Positions 35,095 through 46,918 are shown, counted from the stretch's first letter. The stretch: 64,000 nucleotides of DNA from Oxalobacter formigenes (GCF_002127965.1 NZ_CP018787.1:186001-250000); one strand, 5' to 3'. The notes: generated by a model not told the origin, from the letters alone. Made by a program: numbers and translations.

Positions 35095-37137
35095 TCAGAC
35101 GTTCAGGTATTCTTCCCTGTAATCCAGCCATCGCGCAAGATGTTTTGACATAATCGTATCGCTGTCCGGCAATTTGCCGTTTAACAGGTCTTCGGCAAGC
35201 GACGCCGCTTTTCCGATCAGGTCAACATCTTTTTCCAGATCGGCAAAACGCAGCATGGCCTGTCCGGACTGGCGGGCGCCCAGAAATTCTCCGGGCCCCC
35301 GGATTTCCAGATCGCGCTGGGATATGACAAACCCGTCATTCGTTTCCCGCATCGTCATCAGCCTTTTCTTCGCCGTGTCTCCCAGAGGTTTCTGATACAT
35401 CAAAAGACAAACACTGTCGATGCTTCCCCGACCGACACGTCCCCGTAACTGGTGAAGCTGCGACAAACCGAAGCGTTCCGCATGCTCGATAATCATCAGG
35501 GACGCGTTCGGGACATCCACGCCGACTTCAATAACCGTGGTTGCAACAAGCACATGAATCCGCTTTTCCAGAAAATCCGTCATGACCGCCTGCTTTTCCG
35601 CCGCTTTCATGCGCCCGTGTATCAACCCGACAGACAATTCATTCAGTGCTTCCGTCAGAATCGCATGCGTTTCGACCGCTGTCTGCAACTGCAAGGCTTC
35701 TGACTCTTCGATCAGCGGGCAAACCCAGTAAACCTGCCGTCCGCCCAGTGTCGCCGCATGAATCCGTTCGATGACCTCATCACGACGTTTTTGATCGATC
35801 AGTCGCGTCACAACCGGTTTTCTGCCCGGAGGAAGCTTTGCAATAACGGAAACGTCCAGATCGGCATAAAAAGTCATCGCCAGCGTTCTGGGAATCGGGG
35901 TGGCACTCATCATCAGCTGGTGCGGAATGATTGACTCGGCATTTCCTCCCTTGTTTCTCAACACAAGCCGTTGGCCGACGCCGAAACGATGCTGCTCGTC
36001 GATAATAGCCAGCCCCAGATTGGCGAAACGGACGCTCTCCTGAATCAGGGCATGTGTTCCGACAATGAATTGCGCCTCTCCGGACCCGATCAGGGACAAT
36101 ACCTCTTCCTTTGCCTTCTTTTTCATGCTGCCGTTCAGCCAGACAACAGAAATACCCAAAGGCGCCATCCATTCATTCAATCGCTGAAAATGCTGCTCGG
36201 CCAGAATTTCAGTCGGAGCCATCATCGCTACCTGAAAACCATTATCGATGGCTTGACAGGCAGCAATGGCGGCCACCACCGTCTTGCCACTGCCGACGTC
36301 GCCCTGAAGCAATCGCTGCATCGGCCAGGCCTTCACAAGGTCTTCGCGGATTTCGGCAACTACTTTCTCCTGTTCGTCCGTCAGGGTAAAAGGCAAACTC
36401 CGGATGAATGCTTTTGTCAGTGAACCCGGCGCTTTCAGGACATTCGATTTTTGACGGCGCCGCGCGATCTGGGCGCGCCTCATCGACAGTTGCTGCGCCA
36501 GAAGTTCGTCAAACTTCATGCGTTCCCAGGCCGGATGAGTACGGTCAAGCAAGGCATTTTCATCCGCATTGGCCGGGGGATTGTGCAAATAACGAATGGA
36601 CTTTTCAAACCCGGGTAAATCCAGTTTGTTCAAAAGCGCATCAGGCAATGTATCCGAAAGATCGATTCTCTCCAGCGCCTCATTGATCGCCTTGCGCAAA
36701 AAATTCTGGGAAACTCCTTCGCTCGTGGGATAAACAGGGGTCAATGCATCGGGAAGAGGCGTGTTTTCATCGACGATTTTATAGACCGGATGAACCATTT
36801 CCATGCCGTTGAACCCCTGCCTCAGCTCACCGCGCGCCCGAACCCGCTTCCCGAGCGCCAGCTGCTTTTGCTGGCTGGCGTAAAAATGCAGAAAACGCAA
36901 AACAAGCTGGTTTGCACCATCTGAAAGGAAAACGACGAGTTGCCGCCGTGGCCGGTACTGGATTTCGGATAAAGTGATGACTCCCTCGGTCTGTATATGG
37001 CCGATCCGGCGGAACATGGCCTCGGCAAGACTGGTCAATTTCGTCTCATCCTCATAACGGGACGGCAAATGCAGCACCAGCTCCATATCCGTGTGGATAC
37101 CGAGACGTTCCAGCTTGCCTGTATTCGTTTTATTCAA
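35095..37137 (-). CDS. recG: ATP-dependent DNA helicase RecG
   Basis: Branch-migrating helicase that remodels stalled replication forks and Holliday junctions, 680 residues. It has the N-terminal wedge (OB) domain with LHLPSRYEDET, Walker A GDVGSGKT near residue 280, the DEQH box in AIIDEQHRFGVGQR, and TTVIEVGVDVPNA and QLRGRVGRG in the second helicase half. Only a TTG start (37137) is available in frame; the true start may be just this codon since no ATG occurs before a stop. It diverges from malQ. Confidence 0.95.
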   Translation of the reverse strand: MNKTNTGKLERLGIHTDMELVLHLPSRYEDETKLTSLAEAMFRRIGHIQTEGVITLSEIQYRPRRQLVVFLSDGANQLVLRFLHFYASQQKQLALGKRVRARGELRQGFNGMEMVHPVYKIVDENTPLPDALTPVYPTSEGVSQNFLRKAINEALERIDLSDTLPDALLNKLDLPGFEKSIRYLHNPPANADENALLDRTHPAWERMKFDELLAQQLSMRRAQIARRRQKSNVLKAPGSLTKAFIRSLPFTLTDEQEKVVAEIREDLVKAWPMQRLLQGDVGSGKTVVAAIAACQAIDNGFQVAMMAPTEILAEQHFQRLNEWMAPLGISVVWLNGSMKKKAKEEVLSLIGSGEAQFIVGTHALIQESVRFANLGLAIIDEQHRFGVGQRLVLRNKGGNAESIIPHQLMMSATPIPRTLAMTFYADLDVSVIAKLPPGRKPVVTRLIDQKRRDEVIERIHAATLGGRQVYWVCPLIEESEALQLQTAVETHAILTEALNELSVGLIHGRMKAAEKQAVMTDFLEKRIHVLVATTVIEVGVDVPNASLMIIEHAERFGLSQLHQLRGRVGRGSIDSVCLLMYQKPLGDTAKKRLMTMRETNDGFVISQRDLEIRGPGEFLGARQSGQAMLRFADLEKDVDLIGKAASLAEDLLNGKLPDSDTIMSKHLARWLDYREEYLNV

Positions 37138-37277
37138 ATCGTCTGTCCGGAGAGATGGTTAATTTATCCAATTTTCACAAGACCGTATTTCAAAATCCGT
37201 ATGAGAATAGTTTAATCCGTTATCATAGGCCTTGATTTTATATTGACCCCGAACGGATTCAAAAATTTTATCCATTT

Positions 37278-38786
37278 ATGAAACTGACACGGAAAAGCGG
37301 CATACTTCTTCATCCTACCTCATTACCGGGCCCATACGGTTGCGGAGATCTGGGAACCGAGGCTTATAACTTCGTCAACTGGCTGGTATCCGCACGTCAG
37401 TCTTTATGGCAAATGTTGCCGTTGGGCGATATCGGTGCTGGTAACTCCCCCTATATGAGCCCTTCTGCATTCGGCGGAAACGTCCTGCTGATCAGCCTTG
37501 AAAAATGCCGGGATGCAGGATGGCTGAAAAGTGAAGAACTGATTCCGGATTCCGCTTTCGAAACGGCTCGTGTCAATTATCCGGCCGTTTCGCGATACAG
37601 GATTGAACGCCTGAAACTGGCGTCAAAGCGATTTTTTGACTCGACAGAAAAAAATCCGCTGAAATCCTTTCTCGATTTTTGCCAAACAGCGGCTTTCTGG
37701 CTCGATAATTACGCTCTTTTCAAATCCATCACTGACATTTACAAGACTGAAGAATCCGGCTGGCAAACATGGCCAAAGCCTCTCGCGCAACGCGACAAAA
37801 AGGCCCTGTCAGAGTTTTCCGACAATCATGCCGAAGAAATACGCTTCTGGAAATTCTGCCAATGGTGCTTTCACGAACAATGGACGGATTTACACGCTTA
37901 TTGCCATTCAAGAGATATCGATATTATTGGCGACGTGCCTATTTTCGTTTCATTGAACAGTGCTGATGTCTGGGCCAATCCGGAACTGTTTGAACTGGAT
38001 GAAACCGGTTTTCCGACTGCCGTTGCCGGTGTTCCTCCTGACAAATTCAGCGATACCGGCCAGCATTGGGGCAATCCCCTCTATCGCTGGAAAATGCATG
38101 CCAATACCGGTTATGACTGGTGGGCCCGTCGCATGAAATACATGCTGCAACTGTACGACACTGTCCGGATCGACCATTTCCGCGGTTTTCAGGCTTACTG
38201 GGCCATTGCTGCCGATGCAAAAAAACCGTCAGAAGGCCAATGGATGCCGGGGCCGGGGGATTCTTTTTTCGATGCCCTGAAAAAAGAACTCGGTTCGCTC
38301 GGTTTCATAGCGGAAGACCTCGGCGTCATCACACCGGCAGTCAATGAACTGAGAAAGAAGTACGAATTGCCCGGGATGCGTATTCTGCAATTTGCATTCG
38401 ACCATAACCCCGACAACCCCTATCTCCCTCACAATTACAAACCGGATACCGTCGTCTATACTGGTACGCACGATAACGATACGACCCGTGGCTGGTGGAG
38501 CTCGCTTTCCGAATGGGACAGGGACTTTACGCGCCGTTACCTGAGTATTAACGGCGAGTGGATCCAATGGGACATGATCCGTTCAGCCTGGTCGTCAACA
38601 GCGGCGTTTTCATTGACGCCTTATCAGGATGTCCTTGGCCTTGGTTCAGAGGCAAGGATGAATACTCCGGGTAACAGCACCGGCGCGTGGGGCTGGCGTT
38701 TTTCGTGGGATCAGGTTGAAGGCTGGTATTCCGATTTCCTTGCCCAAATGACAGAAATATACGGACGCACTTATTCTCGCCATTAA
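37278..38786 (+). CDS. malQ: 4-alpha-glucanotransferase (amylomaltase) MalQ
   Basis: GH77 enzyme of 502 residues that shuffles alpha-1,4-glucan chains in maltodextrin or glycogen metabolism. Family markers: GILLHPTSLPGPYGCGDLG, LPLGDIGAGNSPYMSPSAF, the nucleophile Asp in VRIDHFRGF, the acid/base Glu in AEDLGVI, and the third carboxylate in YTGTHDNDT. No other glycogen or maltose genes are nearby. A weak ribosome site precedes the ATG. Confidence 0.94.
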   Translation: MKLTRKSGILLHPTSLPGPYGCGDLGTEAYNFVNWLVSARQSLWQMLPLGDIGAGNSPYMSPSAFGGNVLLISLEKCRDAGWLKSEELIPDSAFETARVNYPAVSRYRIERLKLASKRFFDSTEKNPLKSFLDFCQTAAFWLDNYALFKSITDIYKTEESGWQTWPKPLAQRDKKALSEFSDNHAEEIRFWKFCQWCFHEQWTDLHAYCHSRDIDIIGDVPIFVSLNSADVWANPELFELDETGFPTAVAGVPPDKFSDTGQHWGNPLYRWKMHANTGYDWWARRMKYMLQLYDTVRIDHFRGFQAYWAIAADAKKPSEGQWMPGPGDSFFDALKKELGSLGFIAEDLGVITPAVNELRKKYELPGMRILQFAFDHNPDNPYLPHNYKPDTVVYTGTHDNDTTRGWWSSLSEWDRDFTRRYLSINGEWIQWDMIRSAWSSTAAFSLTPYQDVLGLGSEARMNTPGNSTGAWGWRFSWDQVEGWYSDFLAQMTEIYGRTYSRH

Positions 38787-38869
38787 ACACGGATATACTG
38801 TCGATTTCCTGAAAACTATTTGTTTTTTATTCATTTAGGCTATTGAAGTAAAGAATGGCCTGTTTTGGC

Positions 38870-39901
38870 ATGTATACACTTTCCGATTTCGATTTTGATT
38901 TACCAGAGGAATTGATCGCCCAATTCCCTTTACCTGAACGCAGCGCTTCACGCCTGTTGCTTGTTGACGAAAAAAAGATCGCCGATTCCCGTTTTTACCA
39001 CCTGATCGACCATCTGTCCGAAGGCGACCTGCTTGTTTTCAACAATACCAAAGTCTTGAAAGCCCGCTTTTTCGGTTCCAAGGCTTCCGGCGGTAAAATC
39101 GAAATCCTGATCGAACGTATTCTCGATAACCGGAATGCATTGGCCAAAATCAGGGCTTCCAAATCCCCGAAAGCCGGCAGCATCATCCGTATCGACGATG
39201 AAATCGACGTGTCCGTTACGGGTAGGGATGGAGAATTCTTTATCCTGCAATTTCCTTCCGATATCTTCAAGATACTGGAGGAACACGGCCATCTTCCCTT
39301 GCCTCCCTATATTGAAAGGGCGGCCGACTCATTCGATGAAAAACGATATCAGACTGTTTTTGCCAGGGAATTGGGAGCGGTCGCCGCACCGACTGCCGGC
39401 TTGCATTTCGATGACGAATTGATGGAAAAACTCCGGCAAAAAGGCATCAGTTTCGCCTATCTGACGCTTCATGTCGGCGCAGGCACGTTCCAGCCCGTCC
39501 GCAGTGAAAACCTGTCAGAACACCAGATGCATACCGAGTGGTACACCATTCCCGAAGAAACCGTCGAAGCCGTCAAAACCGCGCAGCAGGGCAAACACAA
39601 GGTCGTCGGCGTCGGCACGACCAGCCTTCGTGCGCTGGAATCCGCTTCTCAAACCGGTAAACTGAAAGCCGGCAGTAACGAAACGTCGCTTTTCATCACT
39701 CCGGGTTATCAGTTCCAGACAGTCGATCACCTGATCACGAATTTCCATTTGCCGAAATCGACCCTGCTTATGCTGGTTTCCGCTTTTGCAGGATACAACC
39801 TGATCAAAAAAGCGTATGCGCATGCCATTGCCGAAAAATACCGTTTCTTCAGCTATGGTGACGCCATGTTGCTGAAATGCATTTCCCATAAAAACGGCTG
39901 A
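38870..39901 (+). CDS. queA: S-adenosylmethionine:tRNA ribosyltransferase-isomerase QueA
   Basis: Converts preQ1 in tRNA to epoxyqueuosine using the ribosyl part of SAM; 343 residues from [18 protein letters not shown]. Conserved blocks include [25 protein letters not shown] and [12 protein letters not shown] second in-frame ATG at 38855 has a slightly better ribosome-binding context and cannot be excluded (348 residues). It is followed after 36 bases by tgt, the usual queuosine pair. Confidence 0.95.
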   Translation: MYTLSDFDFDLPEELIAQFPLPERSASRLLLVDEKKIADSRFYHLIDHLSEGDLLVFNNTKVLKARFFGSKASGGKIEILIERILDNRNALAKIRASKSPKAGSIIRIDDEIDVSVTGRDGEFFILQFPSDIFKILEEHGHLPLPPYIERAADSFDEKRYQTVFARELGAVAAPTAGLHFDDELMEKLRQKGISFAYLTLHVGAGTFQPVRSENLSEHQMHTEWYTIPEETVEAVKTAQQGKHKVVGVGTTSLRALESASQTGKLKAGSNETSLFITPGYQFQTVDHLITNFHLPKSTLLMLVSAFAGYNLIKKAYAHAIAEKYRFFSYGDAMLLKCISHKNG

Positions 39902-39913
39902 GCCGATTATTGA

Positions 39914-41065
<1,152 letters not shown>

Positions 41066-41209
41066 GCGATCTCTTTAATATTGACGGGTTGTCATTGCCC
41101 TGTTTTATTGAAATGACATCATTTCGCTTTCAATATTCAATGGATTTGGCCAAAAAAAACGTTATATTTTCCTGCAAACCGCATAAATGCATGAAAACAC
41201 AGCGCATAG

Positions 41210-41218
41210 TGCTAGAAT
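41210..41218 (+). promoter_or_regulatory. Probable extended -10 promoter for yajC-secD-secF
   Basis: TGCTAGAAT fits the extended -10 TGnTATAAT with one mismatch and lies 35 bases before the yajC ATG, within the 187-base gap after tgt. No -35 of note. It would let the Sec genes be expressed apart from queA-tgt. Confidence 0.4.
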
Positions 41219-41252
41219 CCTGTGTTAAACAAAAATCCAAACTGGAGATGTT

Positions 41253-41579
41253 ATGTTCATTACCAACGCATACGCCCAAACCGCTGCATCCGGTTTCAGC
41301 TTCGATAGCATGGGAAGTTTTCTTCCACTCGTACTGATGTTTGCCGTCCTGTACTTCCTGATGATTCGCCCCCAGCAGAAAAAACAGAAAGAACAGCGCG
41401 AAATGATCAGTGCCTTGACGGTTGGCGACGAAGTGTTGACTTCCGGCGGGATCGTCGGAAAAATCACGAAAGTTTCCGACAACTTTCTGACATTGCAGAT
41501 CGCAGAAGGCACGGAAATCCTCATTCAGAGAGCATCCATTGTTTCAATGCTCCCGAACGGCACCATCGAAACGCTGTAA
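41253..41579 (+). CDS. yajC: Preprotein translocase accessory subunit YajC
   Basis: Small single-span membrane protein of 108 residues that associates with SecDF-YidC. The membrane segment (LVLMFAVLYFLMIRPQQKKQKE) lies at about residues 26-48, and the soluble tail contains TVGDEVLTSGGIVGKI, the family hallmark. First of the yajC-secD-secF unit. Confidence 0.96.
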   Translation: MFITNAYAQTAASGFSFDSMGSFLPLVLMFAVLYFLMIRPQQKKQKEQREMISALTVGDEVLTSGGIVGKITKVSDNFLTLQIAEGTEILIQRASIVSMLPNGTIETL

Positions 41580-41647
41580 CAGACCCAGAATATTGCGACT
41601 GGATTGCCAGTTCAGAATGAACCGGCATTTTCAAACCCTGAATCATT

Positions 41648-43519
41648 ATGAATCGTTACCCACTCTGGAAATACCTCGTCATTGCCGTAGCTATCGTTTT
41701 CGGCATTATTTACACACTTCCGAACTTTTTCGGTGAATCACCTGCCGTCCAGATCAGCAGTGTCCGGTCGACCGTCAAAATCGATACTCCCATGATGGGG
41801 CAGGTCGAAAGCATATTGAAAGACAACAATATCGAGACTGACGGCATCTTCTTCGACAACAGCGGCATGCATTCGACCATCAAGGTCCGTTTTACCAACA
41901 CCGAAGTCCAGTTCAGGGCAAAAGAAGTGCTCGAAAGCAAACTGAATGCCGATCCGGCTGACCCGACCTACAGTATCGCTTTCAATCTCTTGCCGAATAC
42001 GCCGCAATGGCTCCAGAGCCTGCATGCCTTGCCGATGTATCTCGGTCTTGACCTTCGTGGCGGTGTTCATTTCCTGATGCAGGTTGACGTTGATGCGGCT
42101 TTGAATTCCAGAATCGCGGGTATGCAGACTTCAGCACGCAATCTCTTGCGTGAAAAGAACATCCGTTATTCCGGCCTGATCCGTGTCCGCGATACGATCG
42201 AAATGCAGTTTACCGATGCCCAGACTCGCCAGCAGGCTGAAAAAATCTTCAAGGGCCAGATGTCCGATGTCACGCTGCGTGAAGATGGCGGCAACAAACT
42301 GATCCTTTCCTTAAGCCCTGAAGCCGTCAAACAGGTCAAGGAAAACAGTGTCAAACAGAATATCGCCACCCTGTCCAAACGGGTCAACGAACTCGGCGTT
42401 AACGAACCGGTCATCCAGCAACAGGGGGCAGACCGTATCGTTGTCCAGTTGCCGGGCGTTCAGGACGTTTCGCGCGCCAAAGACATTATCGGCCGTACCG
42501 CCACACTCGAAGTCCGCATGGTGGATGAATCGGTTACCCGCGGCACCGAGGAATCCGTTGCCGTACCGCTGGGTTCTGAACTCTTCCGCCTCGGCAAGGG
42601 TGCACCAGTCGTCCTGTATAAAGACCCGGTCATTACCGGCGATTACATTTCCAATGCCTCCGCAAGCTTCGACCAGTACCAGCAACCAGCCGTCAGTATC
42701 GACCTGAACGGCGATGGCGGTCGCAAGATGCGTCAGGCAACACGCGGCAAAATCGGCAAGCTGATGGCCATCGTCCTGTTTGAAAAAGGCAAGGGCGAAG
42801 TCCTGACTGTCGCCTCCATCCGTGACGAACTGGGTTCCAAATTCCAGATCACCGGCATGAACACACCTGAAGCGGCGACCGATCTGGCCCTGCTCTTGCG
42901 CGCCGGTTCACTGGCCGCCCCGATGCAGATTATCGAGGAACGGACGATCGGACCTCAACTCGGCGCAGAAAACATCACGAAAGGTTTCCTGTCCACCCTG
43001 TACGGGTTTGCCGTCGTTTCCATCTTCATGATTCTGTACTACATGGTTTTCGGTCTCTTCAGCGTCATTGCCCTGTCGGTGAATCTTCTGCTGCTGATCG
43101 CCATTCTGTCTCTCATGCAGATTACGCTGACACTGCCGGGTATTGCCGCTATTGCGCTGGCTCTCGGTATGGCGATCGACTCGAACGTCCTGATCAATGA
43201 ACGTATCCGTGAAGAACTCCGGATGGACCATTCCCCGCAAACGGCTATTTCAAACGGGTTCGCACATGCATGGGCAACCATTCTCGATTCGAACGTGACG
43301 ACTTTGATCGCCGGCCTGGCACTATTGATATTCGGTTCCGGACCGATTCGCGGCTTCGCGGTCGTTCACGTCATCGGTATTCTGACGTCGCTTTTCTCTG
43401 CCGTCTTCGTTTCCAGAGGCATCGCCAATCTCTGGTATGGACGAAGAAAGAAACTCACGTCACTTTCGATCGGTCAGGTATGGAGAGGCCATACCCCGTC
43501 GGATTACACAAAAAATTAA
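41648..43519 (+). CDS. secD: Protein translocase subunit SecD
   Basis: Proton-driven accessory subunit of the Sec translocon, 623 residues. It has one N-terminal span, a large periplasmic domain (GLDLRGGVHFLMQVD, RVNELGVNEPVIQQQG), and five C-terminal spans with ALALGMAIDSNVLINERI and SNVTTLIAGLALLIFGSGPIRGFA. Periplasmic part and length are standard. Follows yajC by 68 bases; secF follows by 30. Confidence 0.97.
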   Translation: MNRYPLWKYLVIAVAIVFGIIYTLPNFFGESPAVQISSVRSTVKIDTPMMGQVESILKDNNIETDGIFFDNSGMHSTIKVRFTNTEVQFRAKEVLESKLNADPADPTYSIAFNLLPNTPQWLQSLHALPMYLGLDLRGGVHFLMQVDVDAALNSRIAGMQTSARNLLREKNIRYSGLIRVRDTIEMQFTDAQTRQQAEKIFKGQMSDVTLREDGGNKLILSLSPEAVKQVKENSVKQNIATLSKRVNELGVNEPVIQQQGADRIVVQLPGVQDVSRAKDIIGRTATLEVRMVDESVTRGTEESVAVPLGSELFRLGKGAPVVLYKDPVITGDYISNASASFDQYQQPAVSIDLNGDGGRKMRQATRGKIGKLMAIVLFEKGKGEVLTVASIRDELGSKFQITGMNTPEAATDLALLLRAGSLAAPMQIIEERTIGPQLGAENITKGFLSTLYGFAVVSIFMILYYMVFGLFSVIALSVNLLLLIAILSLMQITLTLPGIAAIALALGMAIDSNVLINERIREELRMDHSPQTAISNGFAHAWATILDSNVTTLIAGLALLIFGSGPIRGFAVVHVIGILTSLFSAVFVSRGIANLWYGRRKKLTSLSIGQVWRGHTPSDYTKN

Positions 43520-43549
43520 TTTATATACGGATAATTAACAGGACCGATT

Positions 43550-44491
43550 ATGGAATTCTTTAGAATCAAAAAAGATATTCCCTTCATGCGCCATGCGCTG
43601 ATATTCAATATCATTTCACTGATCACTTTTCTGGCTGCCGTCTTTTTCCTGTGGCACAAGGGATTGCATCTTTCCGTCGAGTTTACCGGCGGTACAGTCA
43701 TGGAAGTCAATTACCAGAAAGCCGCTGATCTGGAAGGCATTCGTGGCACGATCAGGGAACTGGGATTCGGTGACGATTTTCAGGTTCAGAATTTCGGTCG
43801 TGCACAGGATGTCATGATCAACCTGCCCCTGCAGAAAGATGTGACCTCCGCAGAACAAAGCGCCAGGGTAATGGCTGCGCTGACCCAGCAGAATCCTGAT
43901 GTCCATTTGCAACGGGTCGAATTCGTCGGGCCGCAGGTCGGGGATGAACTGACCCATAACGGATTGATGGCACTGGGAATGGTGGTCATCGGCATCATCA
44001 TTTATCTGGCATTCCGGTTCGAGTGGAAATACGCCATATCGGCGATTATCGCGAACCTTCACGATATCGTGATCATTCTCGGGTTCTTTGCATTCTTCCA
44101 GTGGGAATTTTCGCTTTCAGTTCTGGCGGCCGTACTGGCGATTCTGGGGTATTCGGTGAATGAATCGGTCATTATTTTCGACCGGATTCGCGAAAACTTC
44201 CGCAAGATGCGCAAAGCGTCCGTCAAGGAAATCGTGAACCACGCCATTACCAGCACGATTTCAAGAACAGTCATCACCCACGGCTGTACCCAGATCATGG
44301 TTTTATCGATGCTGATTTTCGGTGGCCCGACCCTGCACAACTTTGCCATTGCACTGACCATCGGTATCTGTTTCGGCATTTATTCTTCCGTTTTCGTTGC
44401 TGCCGCCATCGCTATCTGGCTTGGCATCAAACGTGAAGATCTGGTCAAGCCGGTCAAGGAAAAAGGCAACGCCGACGGCGCTGTTGTCTGA
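43550..44491 (+). CDS. secF: Protein translocase subunit SecF
   Basis: Partner of SecD, 313 residues with six spans. Signatures: GLHLSVEFTGGTVMEV near the N-terminus, the fourth-span ALGMVVIGIIIYLAFRFEWKYA, and GYSVNESVIIFDRIREN. Same strand, 30 bases after secD. The SecDF heterodimer uses proton motive force to pull exported proteins across. Confidence 0.97.
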   Translation: MEFFRIKKDIPFMRHALIFNIISLITFLAAVFFLWHKGLHLSVEFTGGTVMEVNYQKAADLEGIRGTIRELGFGDDFQVQNFGRAQDVMINLPLQKDVTSAEQSARVMAALTQQNPDVHLQRVEFVGPQVGDELTHNGLMALGMVVIGIIIYLAFRFEWKYAISAIIANLHDIVIILGFFAFFQWEFSLSVLAAVLAILGYSVNESVIIFDRIRENFRKMRKASVKEIVNHAITSTISRTVITHGCTQIMVLSMLIFGGPTLHNFAIALTIGICFGIYSSVFVAAAIAIWLGIKREDLVKPVKEKGNADGAVV

Positions 44492-44548
44492 TCCGTGTTT
44501 ATGAATGGTTTTGCTTTATTGTTTTAAAAGATTATTCCGGAGCTTCTG

Positions 44549-45802
44549 ATGTATCAACATATTCAAGTACCCCAGTCCGGTGACAAAATCACGGTCAATC
44601 CCGATTTTTCACTGAACGTACCCGACCGTCCAATCATTCCTTTCATCGAAGGCGATGGCATCGGTATCGATGTAACGCCAGTCATGCGCAAGGTTATCGA
44701 CGCTGCCATTGAAAAAGCCTACGGTGGCAAGCGCAAGATCGAATGGATGGAAGTTTATGCAGGCGAAAAATCCTTGAAAGTTTATGGTGAAAACGTCTGG
44801 CTTCCTGACGAAACCCTCGAAGCAATGAAAGACTTCGTCATTTCCATCAAGGGACCGTTGACGACCCCGATCGGTGGCGGCATCCGCTCACTGAACGTCG
44901 CGATGAGACAGCGCCTTGACCTTTATGTCTGCCTGCGTCCTGTCCGTTATTTTCAGGGAGTCCCATCACCGTTGCGTGAACCGGAAAAAACCGATATGGT
45001 CATTTTCCGTGAAAATACCGAAGACATTTACGCCGGCATCGAATGGGCTGAAGGCTCCCCGGAAGCCAAAAAAGTCATCGATTTCCTGACAAAGGAAATG
45101 GGCGTCAGCCAGATCCGTTTCCCGCAAACTTCCGGCATCGGCATCAAGCCGGTTTCCCGTGAAGGTACGGAACGTCTGGTTCGCAAGGCCATTCAATACG
45201 CCATCGACAATGACCGTCCATCCGTCACGCTTGTTCACAAGGGCAACATCATGAAATTCACGGAAGGCAGCTTCCGTGACTGGGGTTATGCTCTGGCAAA
45301 ACGTGAATTCGGCGCCGAACTCATCGGCAAAGGCCCATGGTGCACATTCAAAAATCCGAAAACCGGCAAGGAAATTGTCGTCAAGGACGTGCTGGCTGAC
45401 GCATTCCTGCAGGAAATCCTGCTGCGCCCTGCCGAATTCAGCGTGCTGGCAACACTGAATCTGAACGGCGATTACGTTTCCGACGCACTGGCTGCACAGG
45501 TTGGCGGTATCGGTATCGCACCGGGTGCCAACATTTCCGATTCCGTCGCCATTTTCGAGGCGACTCACGGTACAGCGCCAACGATGGCCGGGCAGAATAA
45601 CGTCAATCCGGGTTCGCTGATCCTTTCCGCAGAAATGATGCTGCGTCACATCGGCTGGACAGAAGCCGCCGATCTGGTCGTTAACTCTATGCAGAAAGCC
45701 ATTTCTTCCAGACAGGTCACCATCGATTTCGCCCGCCTGATGAACGATGCCAAACAGGTATCGACTTCTGAATTCGGCGATATCATGATTTCCTTCATGT
45801 AA
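44549..45802 (+). CDS. icd: NADP-dependent isocitrate dehydrogenase
   Basis: Converts isocitrate to 2-oxoglutarate with NADP, 417 residues, E. coli type. [14 protein letters not shown] opens the protein; [13 protein letters not shown] holds the substrate-binding serine that is the regulatory phosphorylation site in E. coli; [17 protein letters not shown] and EATHGTAP follow. In an anaerobe with a partial cycle it would feed glutamate synthesis. Single gene with a strong terminator. Confidence 0.97.
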   Translation: MYQHIQVPQSGDKITVNPDFSLNVPDRPIIPFIEGDGIGIDVTPVMRKVIDAAIEKAYGGKRKIEWMEVYAGEKSLKVYGENVWLPDETLEAMKDFVISIKGPLTTPIGGGIRSLNVAMRQRLDLYVCLRPVRYFQGVPSPLREPEKTDMVIFRENTEDIYAGIEWAEGSPEAKKVIDFLTKEMGVSQIRFPQTSGIGIKPVSREGTERLVRKAIQYAIDNDRPSVTLVHKGNIMKFTEGSFRDWGYALAKREFGAELIGKGPWCTFKNPKTGKEIVVKDVLADAFLQEILLRPAEFSVLATLNLNGDYVSDALAAQVGGIGIAPGANISDSVAIFEATHGTAPTMAGQNNVNPGSLILSAEMMLRHIGWTEAADLVVNSMQKAISSRQVTIDFARLMNDAKQVSTSEFGDIMISFM

Positions 45803-45813
45803 TGAAATCAACC

Positions 45814-45845
45814 GGCCGGAAGGTATTATCCTTCCGGCCTTTTTT
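45814..45845 (+). terminator. Terminator after icd
   Basis: Perfect ten-base stem GGCCGGAAGG (45814-45823) with CCTTCCGGCC (45830-45839), six-base loop, then TTTTTT. Placed directly after the stop codon. Confidence 0.95.
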
Positions 45846-45955
45846 ATTTCTGTTGCTCTTTTGCGATTTCAGGACTGGCAGACATATTCACTTTCAGTCG
45901 CAAAAATAAAAAACTGGTTCATTGTTTATACCAATTTTGAAGCAGTTCGGTTATG

Positions 45956-45973
45956 ATGGTTTTTCTAAACCAT
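45956..45973. promoter_or_regulatory. Palindromic operator candidate upstream of the FAH-family gene
   Basis: ATGGTTT (45956-45962) and AAACCAT (45967-45973) form a perfect inverted repeat with a TTCT centre, about 115 bases before the gene start. A second overlapping palindrome, AACCA-T-TGGTT, reads through 45968-45978. A -10-like TATGAT (45952-45957) abuts the first arm. The nested design suggests a repressor or activator site. The remaining 287-base gap contains nothing else clear. Confidence 0.4.
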
Positions 45974-46089
45974 TGGTTAATTTAAAACAATAGTCTGGCA
46001 AATAACCGGGCGAAGTTGTTCCTGTTTAAGGAATACCATTTTCAGGATGCTGCAAAAAAGCTTCCTGCAATGTTTTTTAAGGAGAGAAG

Positions 46090-46863
46090 ATGAAAACTTG
46101 GGTCCGTTTCCAACAAGGCGATGCAGTCAAATTCGGTACACTGGAAGGAGATACCATCAGCGTTTACAGTGGTAACATGTTTGACAATCCAAAAGCTACC
46201 GGCGAAACCGTAAAGCGTGCAGATGTCAAACTGATGACGCCTTGTTCACCCAGCAAGATGATCCTGTTGTGGAACAACTTTTACGCCCTTTCAAGCAAAC
46301 TGGGCGTTGCCATTCCGGAAGAACCTCTTTATCTCCTGAAACCGAGTACTTCCTATATCGCTGACGGCGAAATCGTCAGGAAACCGAATTCCTACGACGG
46401 CAAAGTCGTTTACGAAGGCGAACTTGGCATCGTTATCGGCAAACGCTGCAAGGAAGTTTCCGAAGAACAAGCCAAAGACTATATCTTCGGCTATACCTGT
46501 TCCAATGACGTTACTGCCGGCCAGCTGATCCAGAAAGATCCTACCTTTGCACAGTGGACCCGCGCAAAAGGCTTCGACACCTTCGGTTCATTCGGCCCCG
46601 GCATTGTTTCCGGTATCGATGATCCGGACAAACTGGTTATCAAAACCATTCTGAACGATCAGGAACGCCAGAATTATCCTGTTGCCGACATGATTTTCCG
46701 TCCATTCAAACTGGTCAGCATGATCTCCCATGACATGACCCTTGAACCAGGCGACATCATCTCCTGCGGTACTTCCGTCGGCGTCGGTTCCATGAAACCG
46801 GGCAGCACAGTTGAAGTTGTTATCGATGGTGTTGGACATCTCGTCAACAAATACGAAGCCTGA
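46090..46863 (+). CDS. Fumarylacetoacetate hydrolase (FAH) family protein
   Basis: Metal-dependent hydrolase/decarboxylase/tautomerase of the FAH fold, 257 residues. The metal-ligand region reads VVYEGELGIVIGK (two glutamates) followed by YTCSNDVTAGQ (aspartate), with the C-terminal block GDIISCGTSVGVG. Family members act on acylpyruvates or oxaloacetate, and some are oxaloacetate tautomerases, so the reaction here is open. AAGGAGAGAAG ribosome site. It forms a single-gene unit between the palindrome upstream and a strong terminator. Confidence 0.88.
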   Translation: MKTWVRFQQGDAVKFGTLEGDTISVYSGNMFDNPKATGETVKRADVKLMTPCSPSKMILLWNNFYALSSKLGVAIPEEPLYLLKPSTSYIADGEIVRKPNSYDGKVVYEGELGIVIGKRCKEVSEEQAKDYIFGYTCSNDVTAGQLIQKDPTFAQWTRAKGFDTFGSFGPGIVSGIDDPDKLVIKTILNDQERQNYPVADMIFRPFKLVSMISHDMTLEPGDIISCGTSVGVGSMKPGSTVEVVIDGVGHLVNKYEA

Positions 46864-46884
46864 TCCCCGTATTACGTTCAAACG

Positions 46885-46918
46885 AACGGCAAACAGTAAC
46901 AAACTGTTTGCCGTTTTT
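46885..46918 (+). terminator. Terminator after the FAH-family gene
   Basis: Perfect 13-base stem AACGGCAAACAGT (46885-46897) with its complement at 46903-46915, five-base loop, then TTTGTTTTT. Confidence 0.95.

Noticed and set aside
44966-45811. 281-codon antisense frame in icd
   Set aside because: Shadow of a clear housekeeping gene.
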